DNA of 64,000 nucleotides, taken from assembly GCA_035578155.1 (NCBI GenBank), contig JAPWDM010000001.1:161793498-161857497 (forward strand), read 5' to 3'. Source of the DNA: Brachynemurus nebulosus (taxonomy: Eukaryota; Arthropoda; Insecta; Neuroptera; Myrmeleontidae). Made by a program: the position numbers and the translations under genes. The notes under the pieces are model-generated. The model had not been told where the DNA came from. It searched no databases and saw only the letters and a list, made by a program, of their open reading frames with translations. Shown piece after piece: positions 33,239 through 44,706 of the stretch; the first letter of the stretch is position 1, and the number at the start of each line of letters is the position of its first letter.

Positions 33239-34212
33239 AGCACCCCCTAGACGATCAGTATATTGATCAATATGCATTGATCAATACGTATTGAAAGGCT
33301 ATATTGATCGTTTAGGAGAGCTTCAAACATATTGATAGCATATTGAAGCATATTGATAGAAATTTATATTGAAGCGTATTGATGGAAGCTATATTGATGC
33401 TCATATTATTGACGTTTATAAAGTATATTAATCAATAATAAACAAATATTTTACTTTGCAAAACACCACTTTTATTTTTGAAACTGTGACAATATTGTTT
33501 CGAAACCTCACAGTTTCAAAAATAAAAGTGGTATTTTGCAAAGTAAAATATTTGTTTATTATTTACAAATATGGAATACCATAAAGTAACGCTCAAATCT
33601 ATTAATATTATATTGATCAATATTTGCATTAGTCTTGTTTCAGACATCGAAGTGTTAACAATATATGTATTTATTTATACAAGCCAACAGACTAAGATCG
33701 CCTTCTGTCGTGTCTGAATAGTCCGTTACCGAATGAACAAGATTTTGCCATCAACACGTGCACGTTACTGTCAAATGAAGGCAAACATCACTTCAAGTTG
33801 GAGAAATGTCCGTGATTGATTAATCGATAAAATGTAATTAAGATGACAAATTGATTACACCATTGGGTTGATAGTTTTGAAAATAAATTTAACATCTCCA
33901 CTTCGAGTTACATAATATATTATGTATTTTCCATATTGCGTATACAAAATATGCAGTAAAAATTAAAAATATTTTGGATTTTAACCAATATCACCAAAAA
34001 ATATTTGTCTTTAGAGTCACATTTTTATGTAGACACCAATTGATATAAATGTCCCCAACATATAAATATCTACCTGCTGGAGACAAGTTATAAATGTCTA
34101 GTCATCGTATTGATGGAGCTCATATTGACGCTATATTGAAGCGTATTGATGGAACCTTCAATATATTGATCAATGCATATTGATCAATAATATTGATCGT
34201 CTAGGGAGTGCT
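33239..34212. mobile_element. TAA-flanked MITE rich in TATTGATCAATA
   Basis: TAA at 33236-33238 and 34213-34215. The ends AGCACCCCCTAGACGATCA and (minus strand) AGCACTCCCTAGACGATCA are inverted repeats, followed by copies of ATTGATCAATATGCATTGAT on both sides and many spaced 'GCATATTGA(A/T)' words. Contains hairpin element copy B (33437-33608). PIF/Harbinger-like by the 3-bp TAA. No transposase is visible. Confidence 0.82.
33437..33608 (+). mobile_element. Hairpin-plus-tail element, copy B
   Basis: The stem extends further than in copy A (GAAACTGTGA pairs with TCACAGTTTC, with a TTTCGAAA in the loop). The tail ATGGAATACCATAAAGTAAC, then GCTCAAATCTATTAAT, is nearly identical to copy A. The flanking 13-mers TATATTAATCAAT (33424-33436) and TATATTGATCAAT (33609-33621) differ at one base. 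The host MITE is itself rich in ATTGATCAAT, so this duplication is less decisive than in A and C. The first few bases of the stem are missing. Confidence 0.8.
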
Positions 34213-34215
34213 TAA

Positions 34216-35808
34216 GTTAAAACGAAAACCATAAAAAATTGTTTTCTATTTAAAATTATCACATAATGGAAAACACTGTTAATAATTAAACAAAAAAAGT
34301 TTTTATAGCACTTCTATCTTCTATATAATATTAAATAAATTCATTATTTAATCATTGTTAACCAATGCGTAGTAACTGTAAATTTTTTAAATACCAAAAG
34401 GTGAACATTGTCGTACTGCAGGCTATATCAACAGAAAAGGTCAGAAGTCACATTATTCACTGAATACTTTCACATTTTAATGATGAAAATTGTTGAAATT
34501 GTTAAAAGGTTTTCATTTTTTAATTTTCAATCTGATTTTTTTTGGGGTAGGTATGAGTAAGTATGTACCTATAGGATTTTCTTTTTATAAGTAAATAAAC
34601 TTATAATGCTGCTGATGGGAAAATTAGTTAAAAGCATTTAAAGTTTATTTTTAAAAGAAATTTTCATATCGTTTGACATTAGAGCAGCTATCCAAATCCA
34701 ACAGAGTCGGGTTACATAAGGATTTACTTGGGACACACAATAGGGGCCTCCATAGAATTAATAATGAATCCTTCAGAGTAGAATAGATTTTTTTTTTGTT
34801 TAGGTATCAACTGTATTTTTTGAAAAATTTCAAAAATTTCTTTAATTTTCTTATTGATTTACATATCAGGGACATCACAGAATTGCTCAGAGACCTTCAC
34901 ATGAGAAATTCTCTCAACGGTAAATTCGGCTCTAACTATATATACTATATTTATAGCGTTAAGACGTCCATTTTCGTATTAAAAACTAACAAACTTTAGA
35001 TATGTAATTATATGTATATTTAACCATTCTTATGATTTATAAGCAAGATAAATAGTCCTGAATTTTTCAATAATAGTTAATTATTTACAATGAATTTTTG
35101 TTACTTTAAAGAGGAATATATTTGAGCAAAATAGGTCATTGAGGCAGATTTTGATTAACTAATGTATTAAGCGATAGTATATAACAGTAGGAACGTGAAA
35201 ATATTGTAAAATTCGAAAATTCGAAAATCGGGTCCATCACAATAAATTCCTACGGGCAAATTGAAAAAAGAAAAACATCTATTTTTGACCCCAAATTGGG
35301 AACACCGTCTTAAAATGATATATATAGGTAACTGTATAAGTACAAAAATGGTAGAATATTCGATAGATTTTACTTTGATATAATAATTTTGAAATGAGAT
35401 GTGGATTACTGCATTAACAGACAGAAATAGGCTTGATTCCATAATAAAAAAAATTAGTTCACATGATTTCATACATTTATTAAAAAATGTTAAATATTTA
35501 TGTGTAACTTAAAAGACAAAATTAAAACTTATATAATAAAAAAATAATAATACTATAACAAAAAGAATGTTACACTTTTAATTTAATTAGTTTTGTTTAT
35601 TATTTGTTCAGAATAATTATTTATAGACTATTTAAATCATTTCACACGAATCAAAACAACACACAGGTGGGTAAAAGCCGGAAGAAATGTATTTTTATTG
35701 TATAAATTAGAACAAAATGCAGGTAGCAGCACCATATGTACGCTATATATCTAACAACGTTTGTTACGGTTATCTTTGTACCGACAATTGAAGTTGAATA
35801 AAAAATAT
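34216..35808. other. No feature seen
   Basis: A+T-rich. The open frames at 34796-34999 (plus) and 35167-35472 (minus) show no recognisable domain, no supporting splice context and no neighbour. I regard them as chance. Confidence 0.35.
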
Positions 35809-35812
35809 TAAC

Positions 35813-36202
35813 TCTTTGCACTCAAGCAAAAAAAAAAGAGTTGTAAATAGGCTGGTAAGACATGTAGCACATGACAACGATCTAACCTTGTTTCCCCAAA
35901 GTTGAATACTAAATTCGCTAAATATGTCCTCAATGCTGTTTTTATTAGTTTTTAATTTTAAAAAGATAATTCAACGTGATTTTGTATTATTTTATTTACA
36001 ATTTTTCTAATAAATGAATGTGTTTGCAGTTATTAAATAAAATATTCATGTAATGTGAAGTATGAGCAGTCATTACAGTTCAACATTCAGTGTGTCATGT
36101 GGTACATGTCTTATGATCCAACAGACAAAACACCTTTAAATATGGTAGAGTTAATGGACAAACCACCTTGTCATGCTGTACATGTCTTATAAGCGCAAAG
36201 GG
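35813..36202. mobile_element. piggyBac-like MITE (TTAA)
   Basis: TTAA at 35809-35812 and 36203-36206. The ends CTCTTTGCACTCAAG and (minus strand) CCCTTTGCGCTTATAAG match. Just inside them, GACATGTAGCACATGACAA on the left and GACATGTACAGCATGACAAG on the right (minus strand) form subterminal inverted repeats. C(C/T)CTTT after TTAA is the piggyBac terminus. 390 bp, noncoding. Confidence 0.85.
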
Positions 36203-36424
36203 TTAATATTAAAAAATTAGTTTAGATTGACGTCCTCAAACAGTACCTACTCTTTTTTTCTAAAAACCTTATCTAAAAACTATTTATTTTGGTGCTTTGC
36301 TTAACTGCAATTTTACTTATTTTGAAACATATGTACAAAAAGAAGGCTACAAACTTTTATAGCCCAGGTGCTAGGTGACATTCAGTATGCACTGAAAGAG
36401 GTATAGAATTTGATTTTTGATTAT

Positions 36425-36975
36425 TGTTAGGCGGTCTTAGGTGAGTATAAAAACCCATGTCGTCGACCTCTAGGGTGGTCGATAACTTCGGGTGAGGGGG
36501 GAAAGTTGCGGAAAAAGCCGATCGGGAGATCGCTTATATCTTGCTTACTATTGATCGTAGAGTGATGATTTTTTTTTTAAATTTGTTTGCAATGTAATGA
36601 TCTAAAATTTATGTTATGTGCAAATTTTTGGTATACCTAACGGTTTTCGTGTAAAAAATGAAAATAGAAGGCAACGTTAAAATTTAAGTATTTTTAGTAT
36701 ACAGGGCTAGTCAAAAGTATGAAAAAGTCAAAAATCTCAGCGGGAAAGTATTTTTGGGATAAATGATGAGGACAAAAGTTTCACCATTTGTTCTTACGGC
36801 GCATCCGATGATGACCTTCACCTTGACCCCAAAGTCAAGGTTCAAGGTCATATCAAGGTCTAGCCCGTTTTTTTATATGGCAACCTCCATTTTTGACCCC
36901 GGAAATGGGAAGATCGGAAAATTCTGTATCCGAATATTTGGGTTAAGTTGGTGGTTAATTGGGGCGGAAAAAGAG
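36425..36975 (+). repeat. Probable interspersed repeat, GC-richer, AAGGTCAAGGTC words
   Basis: Composition changes relative to both sides. Contains 'GATCGGGAGATCGCTTATAT', repeated 'TCAAGGT' words (CAAGGTTCAAGGTCATATCA) and 'TTGACCCC'. These resemble non-autonomous repeats of insect genomes, but no terminal repeats or duplications were found. The open frame at 36763-36978 spans this region and has no domain. Confidence 0.4.
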
Positions 36976-37906
36976 TGAACAGCGACAGTATATAGATTAA
37001 TACAGACGCTATATCAAGTATAAGGGGATGAATGTGGGGTGATTAGGGACCGATGAAGGATGTACTGGAGCATAGAACAGAGCACTTTCAAGGTTATCAA
37101 GTCACTTGATATTTTTATAAACACATTCAGCATGCCATTTCTATACTTTATAAACTTTAGATTTTATGTTTATTTCTACACAAAATCATGAGGCATTATC
37201 TCTTTTTTGGATGTATAAAAACAAAAAATTCGAAATTATGTTATAATTTCAATTTTGGTCGGCCCTGCGGATTGTCCCCATTCACCCTTTTATCGTCTCT
37301 TTTGACCCCACTTTACCGTAGAGAAGAAATTGCATAGTTTTTGTTATTTTTTTGAAAACCAGGGATATTTCAAAAATTTGTGAAATATCCCTTAATATCC
37401 CTTAAAGAATAGGTACTCATGAAAGAAATAAGAAAAAATACGGTGTGAAATCTAAATTTGCGCCTACTCACTTCGTGGTTTACGGCATAAAGTGTTTTTA
37501 ATTCAACAAGACAATATCTTCTACAGGTCGTTGTTTTTCTTTTTGAATTTAATAAATAAATCATTAAGTAATTATTATTATAAAATTTTATACACATATC
37601 CAACATACCTGAATCATAACTCAATAAAAACACAAAAGAGAACAGTAATATTTATAATGTATGTAACAAATAGTTGTAAAATATTTTGAGAAAATGTTAC
37701 AAAAACATTCTCACGTGAAATAACAGAATAATAAACAATTGACAAGACTGAAGAAAATGTAGAATAATCGTTGGTGAAACTAAAAGTGTACACCCATACT
37801 GTTTTAATATAAATAAATAAAAATAGGGGATTCTGTTGACCATACAATAGATACACAGAACTTGCGCCACGCATGCGTAAATTTATCAACATCTTTACCA
37901 CGTTAA
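36976..37906. other. Mostly unannotated; possible single mariner-like end
   Basis: At 37290-37320 the string TTTTGACCCCACTTTACCGTA reads on the minus strand as TACGGTAAAGTGGGG, a TA-first terminus seen in mariner-like elements. No matching opposite end was found. A similar TACGGAAAAGTGGGGCAAG reads at 47744-47763. Open frames in 37370-37901 show no domain. Confidence 0.35.
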
Positions 37907-38470
37907 GGCCCCATCCACACTAAGGTGCCGATATCGATACGCTCCCGCTCCACTCTCGCTCCGATATAATCTTGTTGTGTTCACATTACAGTGCTGATAC
38001 CGTGCTAGTACCTGTTCGTTCTCTATTCACACTATAGTACCGATCTCGTCCATAAAAGTCCACTCGATAAAAGTCTTCCATATTTTAAACACTATTGTAT
38101 TAGGAGAACATCATATTAGAATACATATCTATATATTAATTAGTTATATATGTATCATAATGTATTGGCAAGAAGTCGCGTCGTTATATTGTATCATGTA
38201 ATACAATAATTTTCAAACAAATGAAGAAAACTGAGAAACGGACTGGAGTGGAATTAAAAAACGATATCGTTGCTACCGGCCCGATAAAATATTATCTGAG
38301 TGGTATTGTTATTGGAGCGATATTGGAACGAGAGTGTACCGCGACTGATATCGGAGTGACATTGGAGGGATGATGCGAATCCACTCATTGTTTCTTGTGT
38401 AAGAATATTTTATCGAATCGGGAGCGTAGCGATATCGTACCGAGAGCGGAGCGTTAATGTGAATCGTGCC
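37907..38470. mobile_element. PIF/Harbinger-like MITE, TAA duplication
   Basis: TAA at 37904-37906 and 38471-38473. The left end GGCCCCATCCACACTAA and (minus strand) GGCACGATTCACATTAA are inverted repeats. The left half (GATATCGATACGCTCCCGCTC) and the right half (GGGAGCGTAGCGATATCGTAC) are also complementary, and GAGCG/GATATCG words recur. 564 bp, noncoding. Confidence 0.8.
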
Positions 38471-38761
38471 TAATGAGTGCGTACAATCATCACCATAACG
38501 TCATGACCACTTCCATTTGCTTTGTTATACCTTAAGCAGACTTACGTGGAAGCATGACGATAGGGTCTTTGCATTAAGGTATATAAATTATATTCTAATA
38601 ACAGTAAAAAATATGTGGGATTAATTGTTTTAATATAATATAAGGTACCTATCAGTCAATATTAAATTGGCCAATCATTGTGAAAATCAATAGGGTTCTA
38701 ATGAACAAAACTAGGGAACTAGTATTTTCAAAATTGATAATAGACAAGATCATTTCATTGG

Positions 38762-38823
38762 ATGGCAATTGAACTCACGATCGATCATCACCCAGTCTGT
38801 GACGTTACTCACTAGACTACTTG
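38762..38823 (-). ncRNA. tRNA-like sequence (decayed SINE head)
   Basis: Read on the minus strand, GTAGTCTAGTGAGTAACG resembles an A box with D arm, and GAGTTCAATTGCC resembles a B box (GGTTCGANTCC) about 30 nt later. Layout and spacing parallel 16104-16192. Downstream on the minus strand (to about 38640) lies unrecognised sequence that could be the SINE body. The B box has substitutions, so promoter activity is doubtful. Confidence 0.45.
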
Positions 38824-39121
38824 TTTCATTTTGAATAACTTTAGAACCGTTTTTATTAATCTAAAATTATAATTAAATATTCAATTAAAGTATCAATTCC
38901 GACGGTCCGACGGATACAGAAAAAAAGAACAGTTAAACGTACACATTTAATAATTAATTTAATAAAATAAGATATTTTACTACTACTTGATAGACACATG
39001 AAATTATAAATTGCTTATAATTTTATAGTAATTTCCATACATTATATTGTTGACCTTTTATGCAAAAATACGAATAAAGTTATGTAAGAATTATTCATGT
39101 AGAAAAACTACAATCTTTATT

Positions 39122-39350
39122 AGTGTTCCGTACCAAAATTGACAAAACGGAACACTGATGCAATCACTTCGGTGTCTGTCCGAGTGTCACAGGCAATTTC
39201 CTCTGAAACCACTCAACGCGAAAATTTGAAACAAAAAAAAAAAGATTCGTCAAATGCCTGTTGAGTTTTCTTTAATGATATCCAACACGATGTGTTACGT
39301 GGAGAAAAAATTTTAATTCCCACTTTCCATTCCAGAAAAGTACCTCTAGA
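39122..39350 (+). repeat. Interspersed repeat starting with AGTGTTCCGT hairpin
   Basis: AGTGTTCCGT at 39122-39131 pairs perfectly with ACGGAACACT at 39147-39156. 'CGGTGTCTGTCCGAGTGTCA' and 'GATTCGTCAAATGC' follow. The start resembles 'GTTCCGTACC' repeats seen in insect genomes. 'AATTCGTCAAATGCGTG' near 40647 is a further trace of the family. Confidence 0.5.
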
Positions 39351-39351
39351 T

Positions 39352-39420
39352 CAGGGGTGGCCAACCCAAATGATCCTGCGGCCCACTATGGAAGCGTTTC
39401 ATAACTCCGCGGACCGCAAA
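39352..39420 (+). mobile_element. Single hAT-like terminus
   Basis: CAGGGGTGGCCAACC followed by 'CTGCGGCCCACTATGG' and 'CGCGGACCGCAAATAAAA' is a typical hAT (Charlie-type) end. No inverted partner with a matching 8-bp duplication was found. The opposite-facing end at 43625-43677 has a different sequence. Confidence 0.55.
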
Positions 39421-41219
39421 TAAAATTATTTATTCGAATAAATATTATGTATTTTTTTTAAAAACATTGGTATTCAATACCTTGCTCATTATTAAATAAA
39501 TATATTTTGAATCTCGTGTAAGAAAAAATTTTTTGAGTTTAATTAATTGAGATTTGCATCTATAGAATGTACTTGTACTTACATACATGCAAGATTTTAT
39601 TTTTATACGTCGAAAAACAAAAATTATGAGCGTGTGACAAGCGCACAGATATAGATAAACATGATGAATTCATAAACGTTTCGAAATTTACTACTTCGGA
39701 ACCCAAAAGTCATAAAGTCGGTACATGCTTTGACGTTTCCTTTAAATATGAAATTTGTAGGACTGATTTATTTTGTTACTTCCAGTGAACACGATTACGA
39801 GACAGGTTAACCGAATTGATTGGAACATTCATGCATAAATGTAAATAATATAATACACTGCATTATTAGAAAAGAGTGTCCTTAATCTTTTTATTAGTGT
39901 AATTATTAAAAGTGTGCATTACCTTTTATGGTTATTACTTGTCGTTTCAATGCAATCCAGTAAACCAATATTCCAATCAAAGTGAAAATAATTTATCAAA
40001 TAGCAAATAAATAAATCAAAATAAAAATATGAATATAAATTTACCATAACTAAAACAAAATGTAAATGGAATTACAGGCAATATCAAACTCTGCTGTTTT
40101 ACTGTTTGACGTAGCTGAGCGTTAAAGATTAAGTACTATGTACAAAAGAGATCTGAAATCATTTCTATCGTAAATTAATATCATTTAATTATCAAAATTA
40201 TTATTTTTTTTTCCTTTTAAAATTGCATTGAGAAAGCTTATTTTGTAGTTAAAAAATAATCTCATGATATAAAATAAATTGAGTGGATTTTTGCGAGTTA
40301 GTGAAATAAAATTAAGACTATCCAGTCCGCGCGTCTACGCAGTAAACTTCTCCGATTTTTAAATTAAATTAATACAATACGGGACGTAAAAATTTGTTGA
40401 TTTTATTTTTGAAATGTTGCTAAAAAGTTAAAGTTCTCTATCATTTATTTTTTTGCAGAACGTATTAGTTTGTTTGCTTAACTGAGTGTTTCCGGTGTGT
40501 TTCAGAGGATAACTTTATCTACTAGCTGTGTATTAAAAAAGTAATTTTTAGAAGTTTTTATCCAACTAAGATCAAAACTTAATCATTAGTATATTCTAGA
40601 ACTCTAAGACTCCAACCACCTCAATAGTGAAACCAATCAAAAAAAATTCGTCAAATGCGTGTTTTTGACACGCACTAAGCAATGTCATCTCAGTGAAAGT
40701 GTTAATTTATGACTTTTTGTTAACTTTATAGTTGTTAACTCTACAGCCCTCTTGCGTTTATTCAATATGGATGTACAACTCAATAATTATTCAGTCACAT
40801 AACCATATTAATATGTCAACTTCGACGACATAATTAAGGGCAGCGTCCAAAAATTCAGTTTAATATGTAATGAAAAGTGATCCCTCGAACCAACCGAAAC
40901 ATTAAATTACGAAATTTCGTACCTGAAAATGAAAAACTTTTTCTCAAAATTAATTTACTCGAACTTTTTGTGTTAATTAATTTTATTTTTATTATCTTAT
41001 GTCACAAAAATAAAAAAAATATTTCAAAATCTATTTCCTCAAACTACTAAAGTCATCCTAGAGTAATGTTACTGTAATTACTATTAATTCAGCTATTGCA
41101 GTAGATTTATTTCTACTTTTTAATTCAAAAAATCTTCGTTTTTTATCGATAAAAATTAATAGTCACTCTATGTGCTTGTACAGCGCTGCATTAATTATTT
41201 CCTGAACATAAAGGATCAA
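39421..41219. other. No feature seen
   Basis: A+T-rich, with no recognisable domain. It may be interior of a decayed hAT starting at 39352, but no transposase trace was found. Confidence 0.35.
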
Positions 41220-42210
41220 ACAGACCGGTACGACAGACCGGTAACACAATCGCAACTTGACCGGATTGTGGCGCGTAGTAAAATGCGGTCAGATTAGACA
41301 TTCATTTAGATAAAAATACAACACAAACGTAAAATGATGATAAAGAAGTGTTTGTACCTGTCAAACAAAACAACTATGAAATTATTATAGAAAGGTCTAT
41401 AATACAATTTTACTGTACTACTTGACCCATACCTAACCATCCTAAGCAGTTAATAATATCACACAACTAAAATCAAGTAAATATTGGTTTTGGGGAAAAA
41501 AATTAATACGTGTTTTGGTCAGTTTGCTTCATTTGCCTCTTTTACATCAAGTATACAATATATACTTTAGGTTTTTAGCGAATTTCCAGAATGGAATTCA
41601 GCTATTACAGCCACTGTCATGACGCGACATGAGCCCGGGACCATGGCAGAAATTTGTTTTGAGGTCCCTAGAAACCGAAAATAATATTCACTAAAATATA
41701 TATAGCGCGATAATTCTCGAACGAAATGTCTTAGGTTTATGAAATTTGGTGAAAATATTGGAAGTCCCAAACTGTTGGAGGAGTTCGTTAACCAGACACG
41801 GTTTTTTTTTGCAATTTTTGTGAGAAAATTAGTTTTTTGCCAAAATTTCCGCTTATTCAAAAATTTTTGTGAACTTTTTTTACACCATTGGAAAGAGGAG
41901 GAAAAATCACATAAAAAGGCCTTTAAAATATTATTCTATGTCAGTTAGTTTCCAAGAAAAACTAACTTTTATAAACGGAAATTCGCTATGTTATGCAGGA
42001 TGCTGCAACAGGGGTATTATAAATTTTGCTTCGAAATTTTTTTGTTATTTTATTGTCCACTTTAAATTTGAACGGATGGTTGACCGTACACAAAATGTAG
42101 CCGCCGTAATTACATCGGATTGGTGTGAACACGTACATTTAAATACGTGTATTAAATTGACTGTACGGTCGACTATCTGTCCAATGTAACGGCTTACCGT
42201 ACCGGTCTGT
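41220..42210. mobile_element. Possible TIR element (ACAGACCGGTAC)
   Basis: ACAGACCGGTACGACAGACC on the left faces TACCGTACCGGTCTGT on the right. The shared inverted part is about 14 bp and short. The interval encloses a copy of the microsatellite-bearing repeat (41567-42015). Target duplication not resolved. Confidence 0.35.
41567..42015 (-). mobile_element. Microsatellite-bearing repeat family, copy 3 (inverted)
   Basis: On the minus strand: TTTCGTTCGAGAATTATCGCG, then a short (TA)n of about 10 bp, then TTTTAGTGAATATTATTTTC, TCTAGGGACCTCAAAAC, and ATTCCATTCTGGAAATTCGC. The arm with 'TTTTTTTACACCATTGGAAA' and 'GTTATGCAGGATGCTGCAAC' follows at 41870-42010 as in copy 1. The TA tract is at the same site as the long arrays in copies 1 and 2. 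The open frames on both strands here are noncoding artefacts. Confidence 0.75.
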
Positions 42211-42360
42211 CGACATACTAGTACCCACTTAGAGATGTTATATTTCTTCATCGAAGAAACAACTATAGAATATCTATATCTTTTTGTATACAGTGTGCGC
42301 AATAAAGTTAAATAGAAATTACTAGATTTTTACAGAACTGGGCAAAATGACTTATATATA

Positions 42361-42595
42361 ACGAGCCTTTCAAAATTATTGAAGTGCCAAGGTCATTGCT
42401 GAACACAAAACTTATTTCACGGTAACTACATAGTACATATTTTCTATAAAACTACATTCCTTTTCCAAACAACATGCCACGCTATCCAATATTATACGTA
42501 TACATAATTCTGATCATTTTTCTGAAGAGCGGCAATATTTTTATTTGTACACATTTTTTGTGACCTTGGCACTTCAATCATTTTGAAAGGCTCTG
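42361..42595. mobile_element. Mariner-like MITE (TA), 235 bp
   Basis: TA at 42359-42360 and 42596-42597. The left end GAGCCTTTCAAAATTATTGA, then AGTGCCAAGGTCA, is matched on the minus strand at the right end (AGAGCCTTTCAAAATGATTG, then AAGTGCCAAGGTCA). About 33-bp terminal inverted repeats. Noncoding. Confidence 0.85.
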
Positions 42596-43060
42596 TAGAA
42601 TTGATTTAAATAAAGGTGACAACATAGTTGTGGGTCTTTTCCGTCCCGTTTTTATTTGAAATTTGTTAAGAGGTAGGTATGGGGTCGGTAACTAATAAGG
42701 CACTGATAGTACTTAAGCCAAAAAAAATGCCCAAAAAAGACCATTTTGTTCATAGGTTAAAGAATCAGAATTTCCAAAAAAATCTGATTGTTACTATTAT
42801 CAAGTTCGAACATTGAGGTGGCACTGGAATGTGTCTAGACATTTCAAGGTCTTTGGAAAGATATGATTTGTGGACGTATTCTTGAAGGTGTCATTTCAAC
42901 ACATCCTCAGAAAACAGTTGTTTTAGATAAATTGGCTTGTGTCAGTTTTGACACAGCCCAATTAAGAACCAATATCTATTTTCATTTAAATGTCTCATAT
43001 ACTGCATATCTTATAACTGCACATCTTATCTAGATAACGTTATCTGAAATTTCATCTACA

Positions 43061-43395
43061 TCGACCTTTTTTTAAGGATTTAGAGAAATGTTTAGAAGCA
43101 ATTCTTTAGTTTTAAATGGAATTCTTGTAGCCTGAAGTCATTTCCGCCATTAACTGGAATAACAATAGGTCATGTAATATGAAATGTCGTTTCCCGACCA
43201 ACTTGGTCAACCATATAATTCAGAAAAATATCGACACCTTTTTAAACCTTAGAAAAATGTTTAAAAGCAATTCTTCAATTTTAAACAGAATTCATTTAGT
43301 TTGGAATCATTTCCGCCATTAGTTGGAATGATATTAGGTTGTGTTATATATGAAAGATCCGGCCATTTGGTCAACCATAGAGGAATATGTCCCCA
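43061..43395. repeat. Two tandem units of about 170 bp
   Basis: Units begin at 43061 and 43231. Shared blocks: TCGAC, TTAGA-AAATGTTTA-AAGCAATTCTT, TTTCCGCCATTA-TGGAAT, TTGGTCAACCATA. They are diverged (many substitutions), so the duplication is old. The unit's nature is unknown. Confidence 0.75.
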
Positions 43396-43624
43396 CCACC
43401 CCCATTTTCTTTTTTCAAACAAAATGGTTGTGCGATATTGTGCGAAACTAAATCCAAAGAAAAAATTTTTTTGCAGCCAAAAGCTATTTTTAGGCAAAAA
43501 GTTAGCCCCGCAAGTTTTCTTTTTTTCTTTTTGTTTTAAGGAAAAAATGTTCCGAAACCTGCGATTTTTATGGTCAAAAACCTTTTTTTTAATATTTTTG
43601 TAATTTATTGTAATTTACACGTCA

Positions 43625-43677
43625 TCTTTTTGCGGGCCGATGAGGCACTATCGCGGACCGGCTGTTGAGAAACACTG
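43625..43677 (-). mobile_element. Single hAT-like terminus
   Basis: On the minus strand CAGTGTTTCTCAACAGCCGG, then TCCGCGATAGTGCC, is a characteristic hAT (Charlie-type) end. No partner end was located in the window; the end at 39352 differs in sequence and lacks a matching 8-bp duplication. Confidence 0.55.
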
Positions 43678-43679
43678 AC

Positions 43680-44704
43680 CTAGTGTTTCTGTTTAAATAT
43701 TATTTTGTCTGCTATCTAAAATTTTATCTTGATAATGGTTAAATTATCTGTTATTAATATCTGAATGCTTTATATTATGTTATCTACGTATTATCTGTTA
43801 TCTATGTAGATAATAAAATTCGATATCTTGTCAAACACTGCTTACTGCACACACTGTATATAGTATGTACATAAATATGTACGAATAATATAAAAATATT
43901 CTATAAAATAAACGCCATCAATTAAAAATCTAAAATGTCACATAAAGAAAATTTAATTTACATTAAAAAATCTTCTTCCAGGTGTATAATTAAAATTGAA
44001 AAAAAAACTCGTTTTAAACTAGAAAAATATGTAGTTGGATACATGTAAGAAGTTAGTTAAGTACCTACCTATTTATTTATAATCTAATTCTTCATTTATT
44101 ATAAAATAGCGTTAGGAGATTGCTTATATTTATGTGTAGACGCATCAGTGCGTTCATTTCTTGCATATTAAATAATATTACATATTAAATAAGGTGCACC
44201 TCTTGCTGACTGCTTGTGCAGTGATTTTAAGTCAACCTGTTTGTTTGTAATTTACCCATTGCATTCGGTACACCTGCTGCGCTGCGCTGTGTAAAAATTA
44301 TAAAATAGGTAGGTAATGCATAGTTTCATATAGGTAGTCTGCTTAAAAATGCATGAATTCTTTACATAATTTTGTAGTTTGTACGTGATGCGATTTTATG
44401 GAATAAGGTGTTGAACAATTTTTTTTTTAGTGTTTTAATAATAATTTTAATTTGTTCTGGTTTTAGAAAGAAATATATGTAAACGTAATTTTAATTTGAT
44501 AAATTGACGGAAACTATAAAATTAGTCATGCAAATATTGTAGCTATTTGAAAATAATATAATTTCAAGTTTATTAAATAGCAGAAATTTTATTTACGGTA
44601 GACATCTGAATTGTGTCAATACTAAAAATATTTTACACGAGTACGTGTATACAGTAAAATCAAATTTAATTTAGAAATTTAAGGGAAAGCTCAGAACACA
44701 GAGA
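43680..44704. other. No feature seen
   Basis: Contains clustered ATTATCT/TAGATAAT words around 43700-43830 without clear unit structure. No coding signal. Confidence 0.4.
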
Positions 44705-44706
44705 TA

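Noticed and set aside
39352..43677. One 4.3 kb hAT element bounded by CAGGGGTGGCCAACC and CAGTGTTTCTCAACAG
   Set aside because: The two ends are different sequences, the 8-bp flanks do not match (4 of 8), and no transposase trace lies between them. Treated as two unrelated single ends.
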